64,000 bases of DNA from Ilyonectria destructans. Taxonomy: Eukaryota; Ascomycota; Sordariomycetes; Hypocreales; Nectriaceae. The notes beneath the pieces were generated by a model that was given only the letters and a program-made list of their open reading frames with translations, did not search any database and had not been told where the DNA came from. Location of the stretch: assembly GCA_020740775.1 (NCBI GenBank), contig JAHEWK010000014.1:62001-126000 (forward strand). Reading direction: 5' to 3'. The translations under genes were made by a program, and so were the position numbers. The stretch's first letter is position 1. Every line of letters starts with the position of its first letter. Of the stretch, positions 22,833-34,478 are shown one piece after another.

Positions 22833-23894
22833 CTTGGACCCGCGCGTGAAACGAAACATGGAAATGCTTCTGCTGCCTTCTCCTTTCTGCTGCATAGTCG
22901 TAGACGGTGCGTTAGCTTGGTACTGTACAATACCATACCCGTCCACGGATACAACGTATGCTTCTGTTTGCTATTCGGCGCTTCTCCCGGCCACTACCGA
23001 CATCCCCTGGCCGCATCGTCCCTCATTGTCCCTCCTTCCATCTCCCATCTCCCATCTGCTACACCCATTGCCCACTCTATCACATACAGCCAGTACCGAC
23101 CACGCCTCATCCTGCTGAGGAAACAGGAGGATTCGTCTCGGCAAAAGCTGCCATGTGTCATCGGTTCCCGGCCCATCGAGTGCCACCATGCCCTGGTAGA
23201 TGAGTGGCCTTTACGGCTCCCAATGATCCCCGTCTCCTTCCATTGACAATGGCTCGGGCCTTCATCTTCCACTGGGCCGACTTCGCCACTTACTCCGTTC
23301 CACTCCATACTCTCCAAGGATGCTCTCGACAACTCCCACCACTCCTCGGGCATCTTGGTCCGCTCCAGCCGTCCACCGTTGCTCCAGGTTGGCTGCCAAC
23401 GCTCTCACGCACATCCTACTGGTGGATTCCCGTGATGGTCTCGATATGCCGCTGATGGTGCCCCTTTCGCCACCATCCCCCGACGACAAATGCCAACATC
23501 AACGACTGCCGAGGCCACCCACGACCCAGATGCTGCGGGCAGAGACAACTTCATCCACGCCACCGTAACAGATCATGCCCGGCACCCTCTCATAGCCCAC
23601 CGTAAGCGACCCAACGGCTCACCTGCTAACCCAAATACCTACGGGCAACCCGAGCCCGAGGCCTCCCATGTCTAAGCCGTGCTGCTAGTTTGTGCGACTC
23701 TTTTACGAATGCTCCATATTGCAACATATATGCAATGATTCGCACTCATCGCTGTTGCATGTGTAACCCAGACTCTGAGATGGGAGGGCCAGAGAAAAGT
23801 CTACCTCGGCGAGACCGCCGCCGCCCAAAAATGTGCTAGAGATGCTGCGTTTGGTTTATAATTCAAGGAGGGCCGACGCTACGTCGCATCTCCC

Positions 23895-26800
23895 TTATTT
23901 GGCTTCATCTGAGCCTTCGGTCGTCCGACCCTGGCTCACCGCCGGTACGGCGTGATTGGTCTGTGGCGTCTGATGCTGCCCTTGTCCACCATAGCCCTTG
24001 TTGTAGCTATTGCTGCCGCTTCGGTGTTGCTGCTGGCCGTAATGGTGTCCCTGCTGGGGGCTGGTCCCAAAGTGCTGCGGCCCGGGACTGCCGTACCCTC
24101 GTACATTCGTCACTGCCCACGGTTAGCGACTTGTCTCTCTGCTGAAGCACATCATCCGTCACATACTTGGTCCTTGTCCCTGGGCGAACACCGGCTGGTT
24201 GTATTGCACGTTGGGGCTCATCCCGTATATCGGCTGGCCCTGCTGCGATCCCTGGTGGACCATCATTGGCGCAGATGGGCGCCCCGGGCTAGGATAGCCG
24301 TTGGCTCCAGGCACCGGCTGAGGTCCAGACGGCATGAACTGCGGGTGGCTGCCGGGATACATCATCTGCGGCCCGGGCACCATTCCCTGTGGTGGCATGA
24401 ACTGCGGCTGCATCATCATTTGAGGACCCATCTGCCCTTGCTGAGGTGACATGTACTGCGGGTTGTTGGAAAAGCTGCGGAATTGTCCCATCTGAGGTGT
24501 CCCAGGTCCCATAAAGACCGGCTGGTTGTAGGGTCCTTGTGCCGGCGAGTTCACGGTGGGATATGCCGCCACGGGGACATTACCCAGTCGCGGCGAAGCG
24601 AACGACTGGGCTGAGTTCGAGTGCATCATGCGATGGTCATCGTTACCATAAGGCGGGTGAGGCACAGGTCCATGCTGCGGTGTGTGCATCTGCATTGGTG
24701 GCATATGCGGGGACTGTCTGGGTCCCATGCTGTGCGCACCGTGTTGGAGATGGAACGGCAACTGGTGTTGATGAGGCATCTGTGGAACGACATGCTGGGG
24801 GTTGGGCGTAGCCAAGGCAGGTCCGCCAAACGGCTGGCGCTCGAAATACTCCTTGTAGGTCAGGCGCATCGTGGAATCAGGCTTCTCATTGTCCTGGAGC
24901 TGTCGCCATGTAGGCAGAGTATCGTAGGAAGGGCGGAGACCGGCATTGTCATCCCAGTTGCGGCCTTGAGCAGGGACAAACGTCTGGATATGCGACAGGA
25001 TGTAGCACTTCTTGACGTCAATCGCCTTGGTCTTGCGACGGATCAGCGGAGCCGTAGTGGCGGCAGCGGCAACGACAGCAGGAGCGGTCGCAGGAGTATC
25101 AGTAACATTGTTCACTGCCGATCGAGGACTTGAGCTAGCACTGGGGTGGCCGTTGGGGTTGAAGGTTGCGGCAAATGGACTTGGCCTGAACTCGTGGCTG
25201 TTGGGGTTCAACTTGGCACCCATATGACCAGAAACTCCGCCGATACGTCGATTATAGCTTGGCTCGACGCTGCTAGCTGGGCCAGTTGGAGGAGCACGCA
25301 TTTCTTGGTTGGGGATGTGCGGCTGGTGAGCTGCTGGAGGAGGCTGAGAGTACTTCTGCTGCTCAACGTTGCGGAGTCGCTGTGCAAGTGTACCGGTCTG
25401 TGGCTGCGAGGGCACGTGTTGGGGTCCGCCTCGGTTGTTCCGGTATTGCTGTGCATGATACTGCTGCTGGGGGAATGGCTGGCGAGCTCCGGGATGGCGG
25501 TTTTGGCCTCCAGCCGAAGGGGTGGCCTGGGTGCCCGCAGAGGTCCGCGAAGGCCGAGAGTCACTTGGAGTGGCGGATGCACTGGCAGGCGCGGGCGCAG
25601 GCGTGCCCTGACCAGCAGCCTTGGGTTGGGTTTCCTTTGATGGTGTGGTCTTGTCCTTGGTTGTTGTCGTTGTCTCGACTTTAGCCTTGGCAACCTCTTC
25701 GGCATTCTTGATGGCCTTGGCCTGGATTTCCTTTTGCTTCAGCGGGTCCTTGGCAATGATGGAGACCAGGTCGGTTGGCACAGGCGTGGACAGCTTGAAT
25801 GAGTTGGCAAACTTTTTTAACTCTGTCAACTTGACTTCCTTGTCAGCCTTGGCCTTGTTGCTACGGGCCTTCTCGGCATTTTGTCGTTGCTGATTGGCAA
25901 ATGTCTTAAACTCCTTTAAAACATCATGCTCAACCGTCGATGTGGCATTGGGAGTACCCTCGTTGCGGGCTGTGGCGGTCGAGTTTCGCAGAGGAGTACT
26001 GGCCTTTTCGGCGGTCTTCGTCTCTGGAACCTTGGCGCTGGCAGGCTGAGCCACTGGCTTAGGTTCAGGTGACACAGTTCCTGCGGCTTTTTTATCGGTT
26101 GCCGGCTTTTGCTCATCGCTCTTGGGAGGAACACCATTCTTGTTGGAATCGGGAACTGGCGTCTTTGACTCCGCTGCAACTGGGACGGGAGCGGGGCTTG
26201 GTTGCTTCTTAGGTGGTGCCTTGATCTGGGAGGAAATGATGGCTGGATCGATGGGAGCTCCCTTGACAGTGGATTGGGCTGACGGTGCCCGTTTCGCCGG
26301 AGGGGTATACTTGTTCTCCCGACTAGACAATGGAGGGAAGTCCTGGCGTCGGACGCCGCTGTATCTGTAGCAAGGAGTCAGTCACACAACCCGCAAGATG
26401 AGATTGCTCTATCAGCAAGGCACATACTTATCCTCTTCATTCTCGCCTTGATCGTCTCCGCCAACAAAGTCCATGATTCGCTCCTCGGCAACATGGGCGG
26501 TAGTAGGCGCACTGCGCTCAATTTCTCTAGCCTTCCTCTCCGCGGCGGCTATCCGCTCCCGATACTGGGGGTGGCTCTTGTTGATCGCAGTTGTGTAGAT
26601 GTTCTCGTCGTAGTCTGTCTTAAGACCAAAGAGCCTCTCGTTCTCAGCAAACTGGTCCCAAGCTCCACCGCCGGCTGGCTTTTCTAGAGCACCGTTGACA
26701 GCATCATTTGAGTCAGGGACCCATGGCTGAAGGACTCTTTCGTTGCCAAATCGACTGTTGGAAATGGCCGAGTCAGTTCGAAAAGAACTGCGGTTCCCTA

Positions 26801-26922
26801 TTTCAAAGACGGTTAGGGTATGGAGAGTGCAGGTCAGTAGTTGCCAACTCACCATTTTGGCGGTTATCCAATTTCCCCCCAGCACCTCCTCCGGCTACTC
26901 CGTCTTTCTTTGGGAGGGGCAT
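23895..26922 (-). CDS. PBP1: Ataxin-2 homologue / PAB1-binding protein 1, N-terminus unresolved
   Basis: Exons 26,853-26,922 (or further upstream), 26,428-26,797, 24,167-26,364 and 23,895-24,112 join in frame and give 951 residues if translation starts at the ATG at 26,922. The LsmAD domain is clear near residues 60-115 (WDQFAENERLFGLKTDYDEN, then YTTAINKSHPQYRERIAAAE). A conserved motif follows (DKYSGVRRQDFPPL). A central Ala/Pro/Lys-rich region and a long Pro/Gln/Met/His-rich tail follow; the tail has a PAM2-like position near residue 580. Ataxin-2 proteins bind poly(A)-binding protein and act in mRNA stability, stress granules and TORC1 control. I cannot find the usual N-terminal Sm-like domain. 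An upstream exon to 27,079, spliced to 27,306, keeps this frame open but offers no ATG. Confidence 0.85.
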
Positions 26923-28865
26923 ATCGGGAACGCTCTTATCGTTGTATGGCTTCTCAAATGAGTGTCGAAATTCGTCGCCTCGGCCACCATGCAGGTAGCC
27001 ACCGGGAGTGCTTTGCGTGACGATACGGAACGATGGATGAGGCCTCGGTGGGTTCGCGAACGTAGCGCACTTATCAAACCTGTGGAAGCAAGTGTTAGAT
27101 CTGACTGCAGGTATTGTGTGGGTGTGTCGTGGACAGCAAGTTCGGAGGGCAAGGTAGAGGCCACGTCCGATGCAAGCCCATGACGTGACGCTATAGTGGG
27201 AACTCGGAAGAGCTGGGACAGGCGTGACGTTGGGAAAGTAGTTATTGAGAGCCAAGGATGCAGAATGTGTGTTGTGATTGTTGTAGGTGATTTTGTTGGA
27301 CTTACCTTGTAGGAGTGGTCGGCGTTGCTCGTGTGACAGAGGATGGTGACGGTGACGGATCGACGATGATCAGGAAGGCGGACGACGACGAGAGGGTTTC
27401 GGTGCCGGCAGATGGCTCTAGACTGGCGGGAATGTCAGTGCCTGCATCGACATGCAAAGACGCATCCAACGGTGGACGAGGTGAAGTTTTGGTTTGGCTT
27501 CGGGTTCAGGGGCGGGCAAGGCGCAGACGCAGCCAAAGACGCAGGACAAAGGGCCCAAAAGATGGGGCGGGTCAAAGAGCCCCCAGGTACGACTGGCGAG
27601 GAAACGGGGCGAGGGAGGAGGGACTGGGGGAGTGCGATTTACCTCTTTGGAGGGGACGGGGCGAGCGAGAGGAGGGCGAGAGGATGGTCTCGTGCGGTTC
27701 GTCCAGCTCGGCGCTGCTACGGTTGCCTCGCAATGGGCAACAAGGGCATGGAGCGGCGGGATTTGGGCCGGGTCGGAGGGGGAGAGGGAGGATCGGAAGT
27801 CGAGGTTTGGTTGACGAGGTGGTGGTGATGAGGCTTTGTTTTCTGAGGTACCCTGTCGCTTCTGCTTCTGCTTCTACTAACCTAGCGACAAAAAAAGGTG
27901 TGGAGGGTGCTTGCGGGTTGCCGCTGGCCGCCGCTGGTCCTTGGGGGGCTGTGTGGGGTGGTGCGTCCCTCACAGCGCCCGTCACAGCGAGCCTCAGGGA
28001 GCCTCTGTCACTAACACAGCGTCCCCCAGTGGATTCTGCAGCGGGTACGCCGCACGGCCAGGAAAGCACTTGCGCACACAGTGCATCACAGTGCATGCGG
28101 CTCCGCCCACCAACCCTGAAGTCGCCGTGTCTTTCACAACCCCAGCAAACGGACAGCGCTGTCGGCAGTTTTGCGCACCAGCGGCCTGTCACGTACCGTG
28201 CCCAACAACTTCCCCTCAGGAGTACACTGTGCGAAGATGTCTCGGCCCAGCACCATGTGCTTTTACCCGAGTACTCTTCAGGTACCCGTCGACCCCAGAC
28301 CTTCAATGTTAGGAAAACCACCTGGAACCTGAGCCCTCAAGTCTCGGGTCAACGCGGTTAGATCCAGGGGGTTGGCTATTTTCGCAAGGGCGCGGCAGTG
28401 GGTAACACAGTGGCACTGGCCGCAAATACGAAGCGGACAACTGCGAAATTTAATTGTCGTTGCACGGGGAGAAGGGATTACCAGTGCCAGAGTGCGCAGC
28501 GGCCGGCTATTCAACCATTTCCACTAATCATCAGCCCTTGAACAACCTTGAAACAACGCAGCCGACAAGTAACTCTTCCGTTTCCCACAGTGAGTCGCTA
28601 TCGAATGATGATGGCTCGAGCCATGCAAACAAATAATAGCCCCTGCTTGAGAAGCCCGTTGGTAAACACCCATGCAACAAACACTACAACACAACCAGCC
28701 TATTTGCACATCGTCACAATTCAATACATCGTCGAGTGGGTCAGAGGACGCATAACATAGACCAAAGGATTTCTACTACAAATATTCACAAAGAGGACAT
28801 CCCTTCCACCTCGTCTAGACGACTCTGACTGTTGGTACAAGCTTTTACGCCTCTTGGACCCCCAT
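26923..28865. other. PBP1 5' region and QCR2 3' flank
   Basis: The first part carries probable PBP1 5' exons. An intron from 27,305 to 27,080 (donor GTAAGT, branch CTAAC, acceptor CACAG) joins a leader exon ending at 27,306 to the exon starting at 27,079. The rest (about 27.5-28.8 kb) is GC-rich then mixed. Long overlapping frames on both strands look like shadows of base composition. No further gene is called. Confidence 0.5.
27418..27453 (-). promoter_or_regulatory. Possible upstream ORF in the PBP1 leader
   Basis: An 11-codon ORF (MSMQALTFPPV, stop TAG) is the first ATG I see in the inferred PBP1 5' leader, before the intron at 27,305. If the leader is transcribed, this uORF could damp translation. 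It depends on the unproven leader model. Confidence 0.3.
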
Positions 28866-30398
28866 CTATACCTGAAGACCAAGCTCCTCGGCATATGGGA
28901 GCACAAAGAGGTCACCAACGGTAGAGACAGTGGCCTTGCCAGCGAGAAGGGCCTTAGCAGCCTGTGGGAAGCGTTAGCATTGTGGTAATGAATGGGGAAG
29001 ACAAGGATACTTACCGTGGTCAGCTTCTCAGCAGTGACAGCGTCGATAGCCTTGGCGAGACTAGCGGTCTCGTAGACCTTGCCGCTGTTGACGAGACCAG
29101 AGCCAGCCAGGAGGATGCTGGATTGGCGGGTCTGGGCCTCGTCCAGGGCGTTGAACTTGGCGTTGGCAATGGCCTTGGAAACATCCTCCTTGGCAATAGT
29201 GCCTGCGGCAATGCTCTTGAGAACCTTGACGGTCTCCTCGGCGCCCTTGCGGACGGAGGCGGCAGGGCCAGAGAGCTGAACAGCCAGGAGACCGGCGTCA
29301 GAGTAGGTGAGGTTGGAGGTAGAGACGGAGAGACCGGCAGTGCCGGCGGTGGCCTTGGAGAGGAGGCTGAAGCCAGGGGTCCATTTGATGCTGGACTCGC
29401 CGCCAAGAAGGGAGGCAAGAACGGCAATTTCGGCCTTGGCAGAGTTGTAGCTGGAGCCGGGGAAAGCAATGACGACGGAGTTGCCAGCAGTGTGGCTCGT
29501 TCGCTGCTCACCACCGAAGTACTTGCTGGCATCGGTCTTCAGGGTCTGGCCGCTTCGAGGGGTAGCGGGCACGTCCTTGAAGAACTGGCCGATCCACTTG
29601 GAGAGGGCATCGGGAGCGGCGCCATCGGCGACAACAGCGATGTTGGGCCTGGAGTAAACAACGTCGGCGAAGCTGGCGATGTAATCCTCGTTCAGGTACT
29701 TCTGGAAGGGAGTCGAGGAAGCAGGGTACAGGGAGGAACCCAGACCAGAGTGGAAGGCGACGGCGTGGGCGTTGTCGAGGGCGATAGCGGAGACATTGGC
29801 ATTGAGAGCGATCTGCTTGAGGCGGAGAACGCGCTCAACCTCCTCGTGGAGCTCGTGGGCTGGCAATGATGTTAACGCGGATGCTGGAGATGTGCTGCCA
29901 TGCTTGGTTCACTCACTGGTGTACTTGGTCTGAGAAACAACCTCGGCCAGCAGTTCGGCGAAGTAGGGCAGATCCTCGCGGAGGAAGCTGGCCTCAAGAA
30001 CAACAGCCTCCCTGGTGTGCGAGGAGGCCAATTGACCACCGAGCAGCTCAGACTCGCGAGTGATGCGAAGAGCAGACCGTCGCTGGGTGTTCTGCATGGG
30101 ACCCGGCAAATTAGCTCAAGTCCCGCCTTCGAATACCGGGTTTCCTCACCTTGAAAGCGAACTCCTCCAATCCAACCGTCAAGCCAGGGAGCGGCTGGAA
30201 TCGAGTACCGGCCTTGGCAACGATGGCGAGCTTCGTGGTCGGTCCGTGGGCGTCTCGCGAGGCGATCTTGAGCCCAGTCACATCCGAGGTCTCGTACGAT
30301 CCGGTCGACGCAGCAGCGGCAAAGGTTCGTCGCTGGACGCCGCAGGACCGGCGAGCGGCCTGCTGCGCAGTTCTCGCGAGGGACGATCTCGAGATCAT
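28866..30398 (-). CDS. QCR2: Cytochrome b-c1 complex core subunit 2
   Basis: Four exons, 30,150-30,398, 29,917-30,091, 29,015-29,859 and 28,866-28,961, give 454 residues, the normal fungal length. The N-terminus is a mitochondrial presequence (MISRSSLARTAQQAARRSCG). The M16-peptidase-like fold is recognisable (LGGQLASSHTREAVVLEASF, TSHTAGNSVVIAFPGSSYNS, FSLLSKATAGTAGLSVSTSN). The HxxEH zinc-binding motif of active M16 peptidases is absent, as expected for core 2. The final 32-codon exon encodes AAKALLAGKATVSTVGDLF and ends LGLQV. Core 2 helps assemble respiratory complex III on the matrix side of the inner membrane. Confidence 0.96.
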
Positions 30399-31251
30399 TG
30401 TCGAGGTGATGGCGTAGGCAATTGGCAATCCTTCGGCCGTCGGGGGGAAGCAATTGATCTCCAAAAGAAGTGCCTCGTCGAAAAGCTCCCGTCTAATTTT
30501 CGGCAACAGGGAACGATCGGACATCTCACGTGACTTTCTCCGGTCAGCCAGATTTCCATCCCGGGCATTGGCCCAGCGCTGTTCGGGATTGGCCTGGCGC
30601 TGAGCGACCAGGCAGTGACTGCACAAAAGCCCACGTTCTGGGCACAAGTGCTCACGCTCACTAAGCCTGATATGGAGAAGCGTGGAAGAGAGCCAACTCT
30701 GAACCTCTATGATGAACCCGGCCTGAGGCAAAACTTGACTCTTTAGGGGAGCTTGCAGCGATTGCTAACTTGCTGGTGATACCTAATTCCCTTGCCAGTG
30801 TCCCATTGTTCTCAGTACCTGTATGTCATCACCGAGATCCCATGTAGAAGATTCGGACGTACGTGTGCCCGCAACGAGTCCGCGCCCGACGTCCTTCTCT
30901 ACCATTGGCTTCACATTGATCGGATGGGGAATTCGGGCCCCAACTTGGCTTAGCGTTCTGGAACTTGCAGTGCATGTAAGGAAAAACCTCACCCCACCTA
31001 ACAGCTTGACTTACACCAAGAAAAATATTGTCGATTTGCGCCTTGGCCCTCTGTCAACGTCAACGCGCTCCTCCACCACCCAGCCTTCCCGACTTCTCGC
31101 CTTCCCGCCCGCTCTCGTCCGGCCCGTCCCTGCACCTCCATCGCCCGCAGATCGCGCTTGTGAAATTAGCTGTCCTTTGGGACATCAATGACTCCACGGT
31201 AGCAATTGCGGCAGCTCTAGAGATAGTGAGAGGATCTCTAGGAGCAAAGCG
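30399..31251. promoter_or_regulatory. Divergent promoter region, QCR2 / RPC82
   Basis: 0.85 kb separates two divergent starts (QCR2 minus, RPC82 plus), so both promoters must lie here. No coding feature is seen. I cannot name specific binding sites with confidence. Confidence 0.6.
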
Positions 31252-33378
31252 ATGCTCGTAGTGAGTCAAGGATCCCTCCCACGACCGCGCGCCGACGCCA
31301 CTGACAATCTACCCCCAGACGAAACATGCCGCTGAGCTTTGTGCTCTCCTAGTCAACGACCTCTACGGCGAACTGCCCTCGGTATGACACTTTCCCCGTC
31401 TGACATCCGCCCTTGGAGGAGAACCTTGACTTGCGTGGGATCGCGGGGCTGACTCTGTTGTCACCAACCAGCGAATCTTGATTGCGCTGCTTACCAAGGG
31501 ACGCTCGACGATTGCGCAACTTGTCCAACACACGTCGCTTACTCCGCGACACTTGCGAAATGGCCTTGCCGTTTTGATCCAGCAAAATTTGCTCTACCAC
31601 CACACGAACCCCGACACGAACGTCATCAGCTACGAAGCCAACCCCGATGCTTGCTACAGTCTTGTGCGATCAGGAAAGATTCTCGAGATAGTCGACAGAC
31701 AACATGGGACGGCAGAGCGCGAGTTGGTCCAGACCCTCATGCTTTTGGGTCATGCCAGAATTGCCGACCTTTCCCAAGCCTTTGGGTCGCGCGCACCCAA
31801 GGTGAATGGCCATACGAATGGCCACCATGACTCACACAACGGGTTGATTGAATCCGAAAACCACTTGAACTCTGTCCTGGGCCGTCTTCTCCAGGCAGAA
31901 ATTATCCAGACGGTCCGACCAGACAGCTTTCGCAACCCCACCGATGTGCATCGAGAGATTGAGGATGACGTCTTGAAAACAGCCCCCGGCGAGAAGGCGG
32001 CGTCAAAGAATAAAGCGGAGTCGCAGCGCCAAATCATTGACCGCTTTCGAACTTTCCGAGACCAAGGCAAGATGTTGAAGCGGCAGCTCGACGCAACAGG
32101 AGGCTTGGTCTCCAAGAGAAGGAAACTTGAGAACGGCCGAGCTCAAAACGGGCATTCGTATGATGCAGCTGCGCCGCAGCTCAATGTAAGAGAACGCTTT
32201 CTCCGATACACTTTGCGACGCTAACATGCAGGCAGCCCAACGTCGTTGTTAGGCTGAACCACGAGAGATGCCTAGTTGAATTGCGCAACCAGCGGCTGGC
32301 GGGGTTCGCCGCAGACATGCTCGGGGAAGTTACCGGGGAAGTCTACCGTGCGGTTCTCGATCTCTTGACGACCCAGTTCTCAAGATGCCGACCAGATGCT
32401 CTGCTCGACGAGGAGACAATTAGCCAGCAGGTCGCGGTTACAACTGTGGACATTCTTGAACATCTTGACGAATCCATCAACGTGCAATCAGGGATTGGAA
32501 AGGCGTCCAAGGACAAGATCGACTCCGAAAGCGCCGAGAGAGTGAGGACAACGCCTCCAGACGAGGATTATGACTCGGATGATTCCGATGCCGCTCCTCC
32601 GGGGCGACGTCCTGTGGTGAGGACATTCGACATTGGCGACGATGATGATGACGACTTTGGCGACGATGACGAGAACAACGCAGGTGCAACCAACGGTGAC
32701 CGAGAAACCAAGGTCAAGTTTGAGGGCTCTGCGACTCCTAAGGATAGCCGTCTTAGTCAGATGCGCCAACACCTTTTGCTCCTTGCTGAGAGCAAACACC
32801 AGTTCATCCGCCACTGCGGAACATTTGGACGCGGTCAATGGACGGTAGACTTTACTCAGCTCATGGAGCGGCTACGAGAAACGGAACTGGATGCCATGAT
32901 TGAGCAGTGCCACGGTCGACATGGCCTGCGTCTAACACGGATCCTACGTGAGAAGGGCAAACTTGATGAGAAGATGCTACCTTCGGCTGCCCTAATGAAA
33001 AAGGGCGATGTCCAGGGAAAAATGCTTGCAATGCAGATGGCCGGTCTGGTGGACGTCCAGGAAGTCCCTAGGGATAACAGCCGGTTGGCTAATCGAACAC
33101 TTTTCTTCTGGTTCTTTGACAAGGAACGCAGTCAGACGCAGGCCTTGGACGATATCTACAAAGCCATGGTTCGGTGCCTCCAAACTCTCCAGGTGGAACG
33201 CCACAAAGAGCGAAACATCTTGTCGTTTGTGGAGAGGAAGGACGTCCAGGGCAAAGAAGAGGAGGTAATGACGGCGGAACACTACAACAAGTACAATATG
33301 CATCTGGAAGTACAAAGCAAGCTCCTCGGCCAAGTCATGAAGCTGGACGAATTGGTTGCAGTGCTCAGGGATTACTGA
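31252..33378 (+). CDS. RPC82: DNA-directed RNA polymerase III subunit RPC3 (C82)
   Basis: Four exons, 31,252-31,260, 31,319-31,381, 31,472-32,185 and 32,236-33,378, give 642 residues, the family length. The first exon is only nine bases (Met-Leu-Val) and joins to TKHAAELCALLVNDLYGELP, which matches the family N-terminus. The following exon opens RILIALLTKGRSTIAQLVQH. RPC82 has four winged-helix domains and, with RPC31 and RPC34, forms the Pol III initiation subcomplex for tRNA and 5S genes. An acidic insert (DIGDDDDDDFGDDDENN) lies in the middle. The C-terminal part (GQWTVDFTQLMERLRETEL, FFWFFDKERSQ) is well conserved. At the third acceptor the second of two AGs (32,235) keeps the frame. Confidence 0.95.
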
Positions 33379-34478
33379 GGAGCGTTGAACTGCGACCCAA
33401 GGTTGACAGGGAGGGAAGGAAAAGAAAGAAAGAAGGGGGGGGGGCGGACGTCATTGCTTTGCAACCAGTTGCGGGTCAAGGACGGCCGGGTTTGGAGAGG
33501 GTAAATCATTATCACCATTATCACCATTGTCATTAATGTCATGATTGTCGCTACCCATTTGGCACCACGGGCTGGATAGGTGATGAGGCTTTCGCGCTAT
33601 GATATTTATAGGATACAAAAAAAAACGATGTCCAAAGAATTCTTGAGCTCGGTGTCTTGTTTAATCGTTGGGAACTTAAACTAATCTAAAGAAATGTGTT
33701 ATGTCAGGATGCATATCGAGCCAACGATGGATCGTTAACGTGCACGGAATCTATGCTTGCGTGGTTTCAATTTCTTCAATTCTGAACTTGGTTGTATGTT
33801 TCGTATTGTTTTTGAGTGTCACGACTGCCCTCGAACAGGGTGGGTGGAGCTGGGTCATCATACGTATTGTTTGATTTTCTGGCGTCGAACCCCTTGGCGA
33901 GTGCTACCTAGACTGTCACCACGAATTGGCCAATGCTGAGCGACATCAAGTAAAAAATGACAGTATTTATTCGGCCAGCCTGAAGCTAGCATCTCCGAAT
34001 TGAAGTCGGTTACTCACATGTTTATCACATGAGACGAGTTGAGAGCGAATGGTACAGGGTAACTGAGCATCGAAGGCAACTTGGGCAAGCTGTAAACATG
34101 GGACGATGGCGTCTCCACAGAATAAGGACGCTTGGCCAAATGGATGGAAAGGTACAGGCCGAAGCCACGCCCATGCTAGTAGCATATACTCTCTCTCCTG
34201 TACTGAAGTCTATGGCACTGGATGTATACACTACTTGTCCCTCGGTGGCCCATGTTCTTGGTTCACGGCCCAGAGGGTCCAAGCAGCGGGTCGAGGCGTT
34301 GAGGTCGATTCTGTGGTGCGCAAAGGGTGGGACACAGCCGCAAGCTTCCGAAGTCGGTAGGGGAGAGCACTTTTGAAAAATTTCCAGAAGACTTGCGACA
34401 AGGACTTTGCGACATTCATCCTCTTGCACTGTCCGACCTCTCGTTCCTGTCCTTCCAATCCCCTCTCAGCCGCCCAAA
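33379..34478. other. Intergenic, RPC82 3' flank and GGC1 promoter
   Basis: 1.1 kb. Contains a GAAA-rich stretch running into ten G at about 33,435-33,444 and a short TTATCACCA-type simple repeat at about 33,508-33,540. No gene recognised. Confidence 0.6.

Larger units (their letters stand above)
17419..23894. other. 6.5-kb gene-poor stretch upstream of the AA11 gene
   Basis: No reading frame here has protein-like composition or a splice pattern I can support. Contents noted: the AA11 promoter side (17.4-18.6 kb), a run of ten G at about 18,418-18,427, a GACAGT microsatellite at about 20,142-20,171, and a TATTTAAG box at about 22,212 on the plus strand followed by a long CT-rich tract. That last arrangement looks like a promoter and leader without a clear downstream gene. 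The length is several times the window average for intergenic space. It could be a long regulatory region, host a non-coding transcript or hold a decayed gene. Confidence 0.6.

Noticed and set aside
27572..28361. Long overlapping ORFs on both strands
   Set aside because: Both strands are open at once in a GC-rich segment, and neither translation has recognisable features. I also looked here for the missing PBP1 Sm domain and did not find it.
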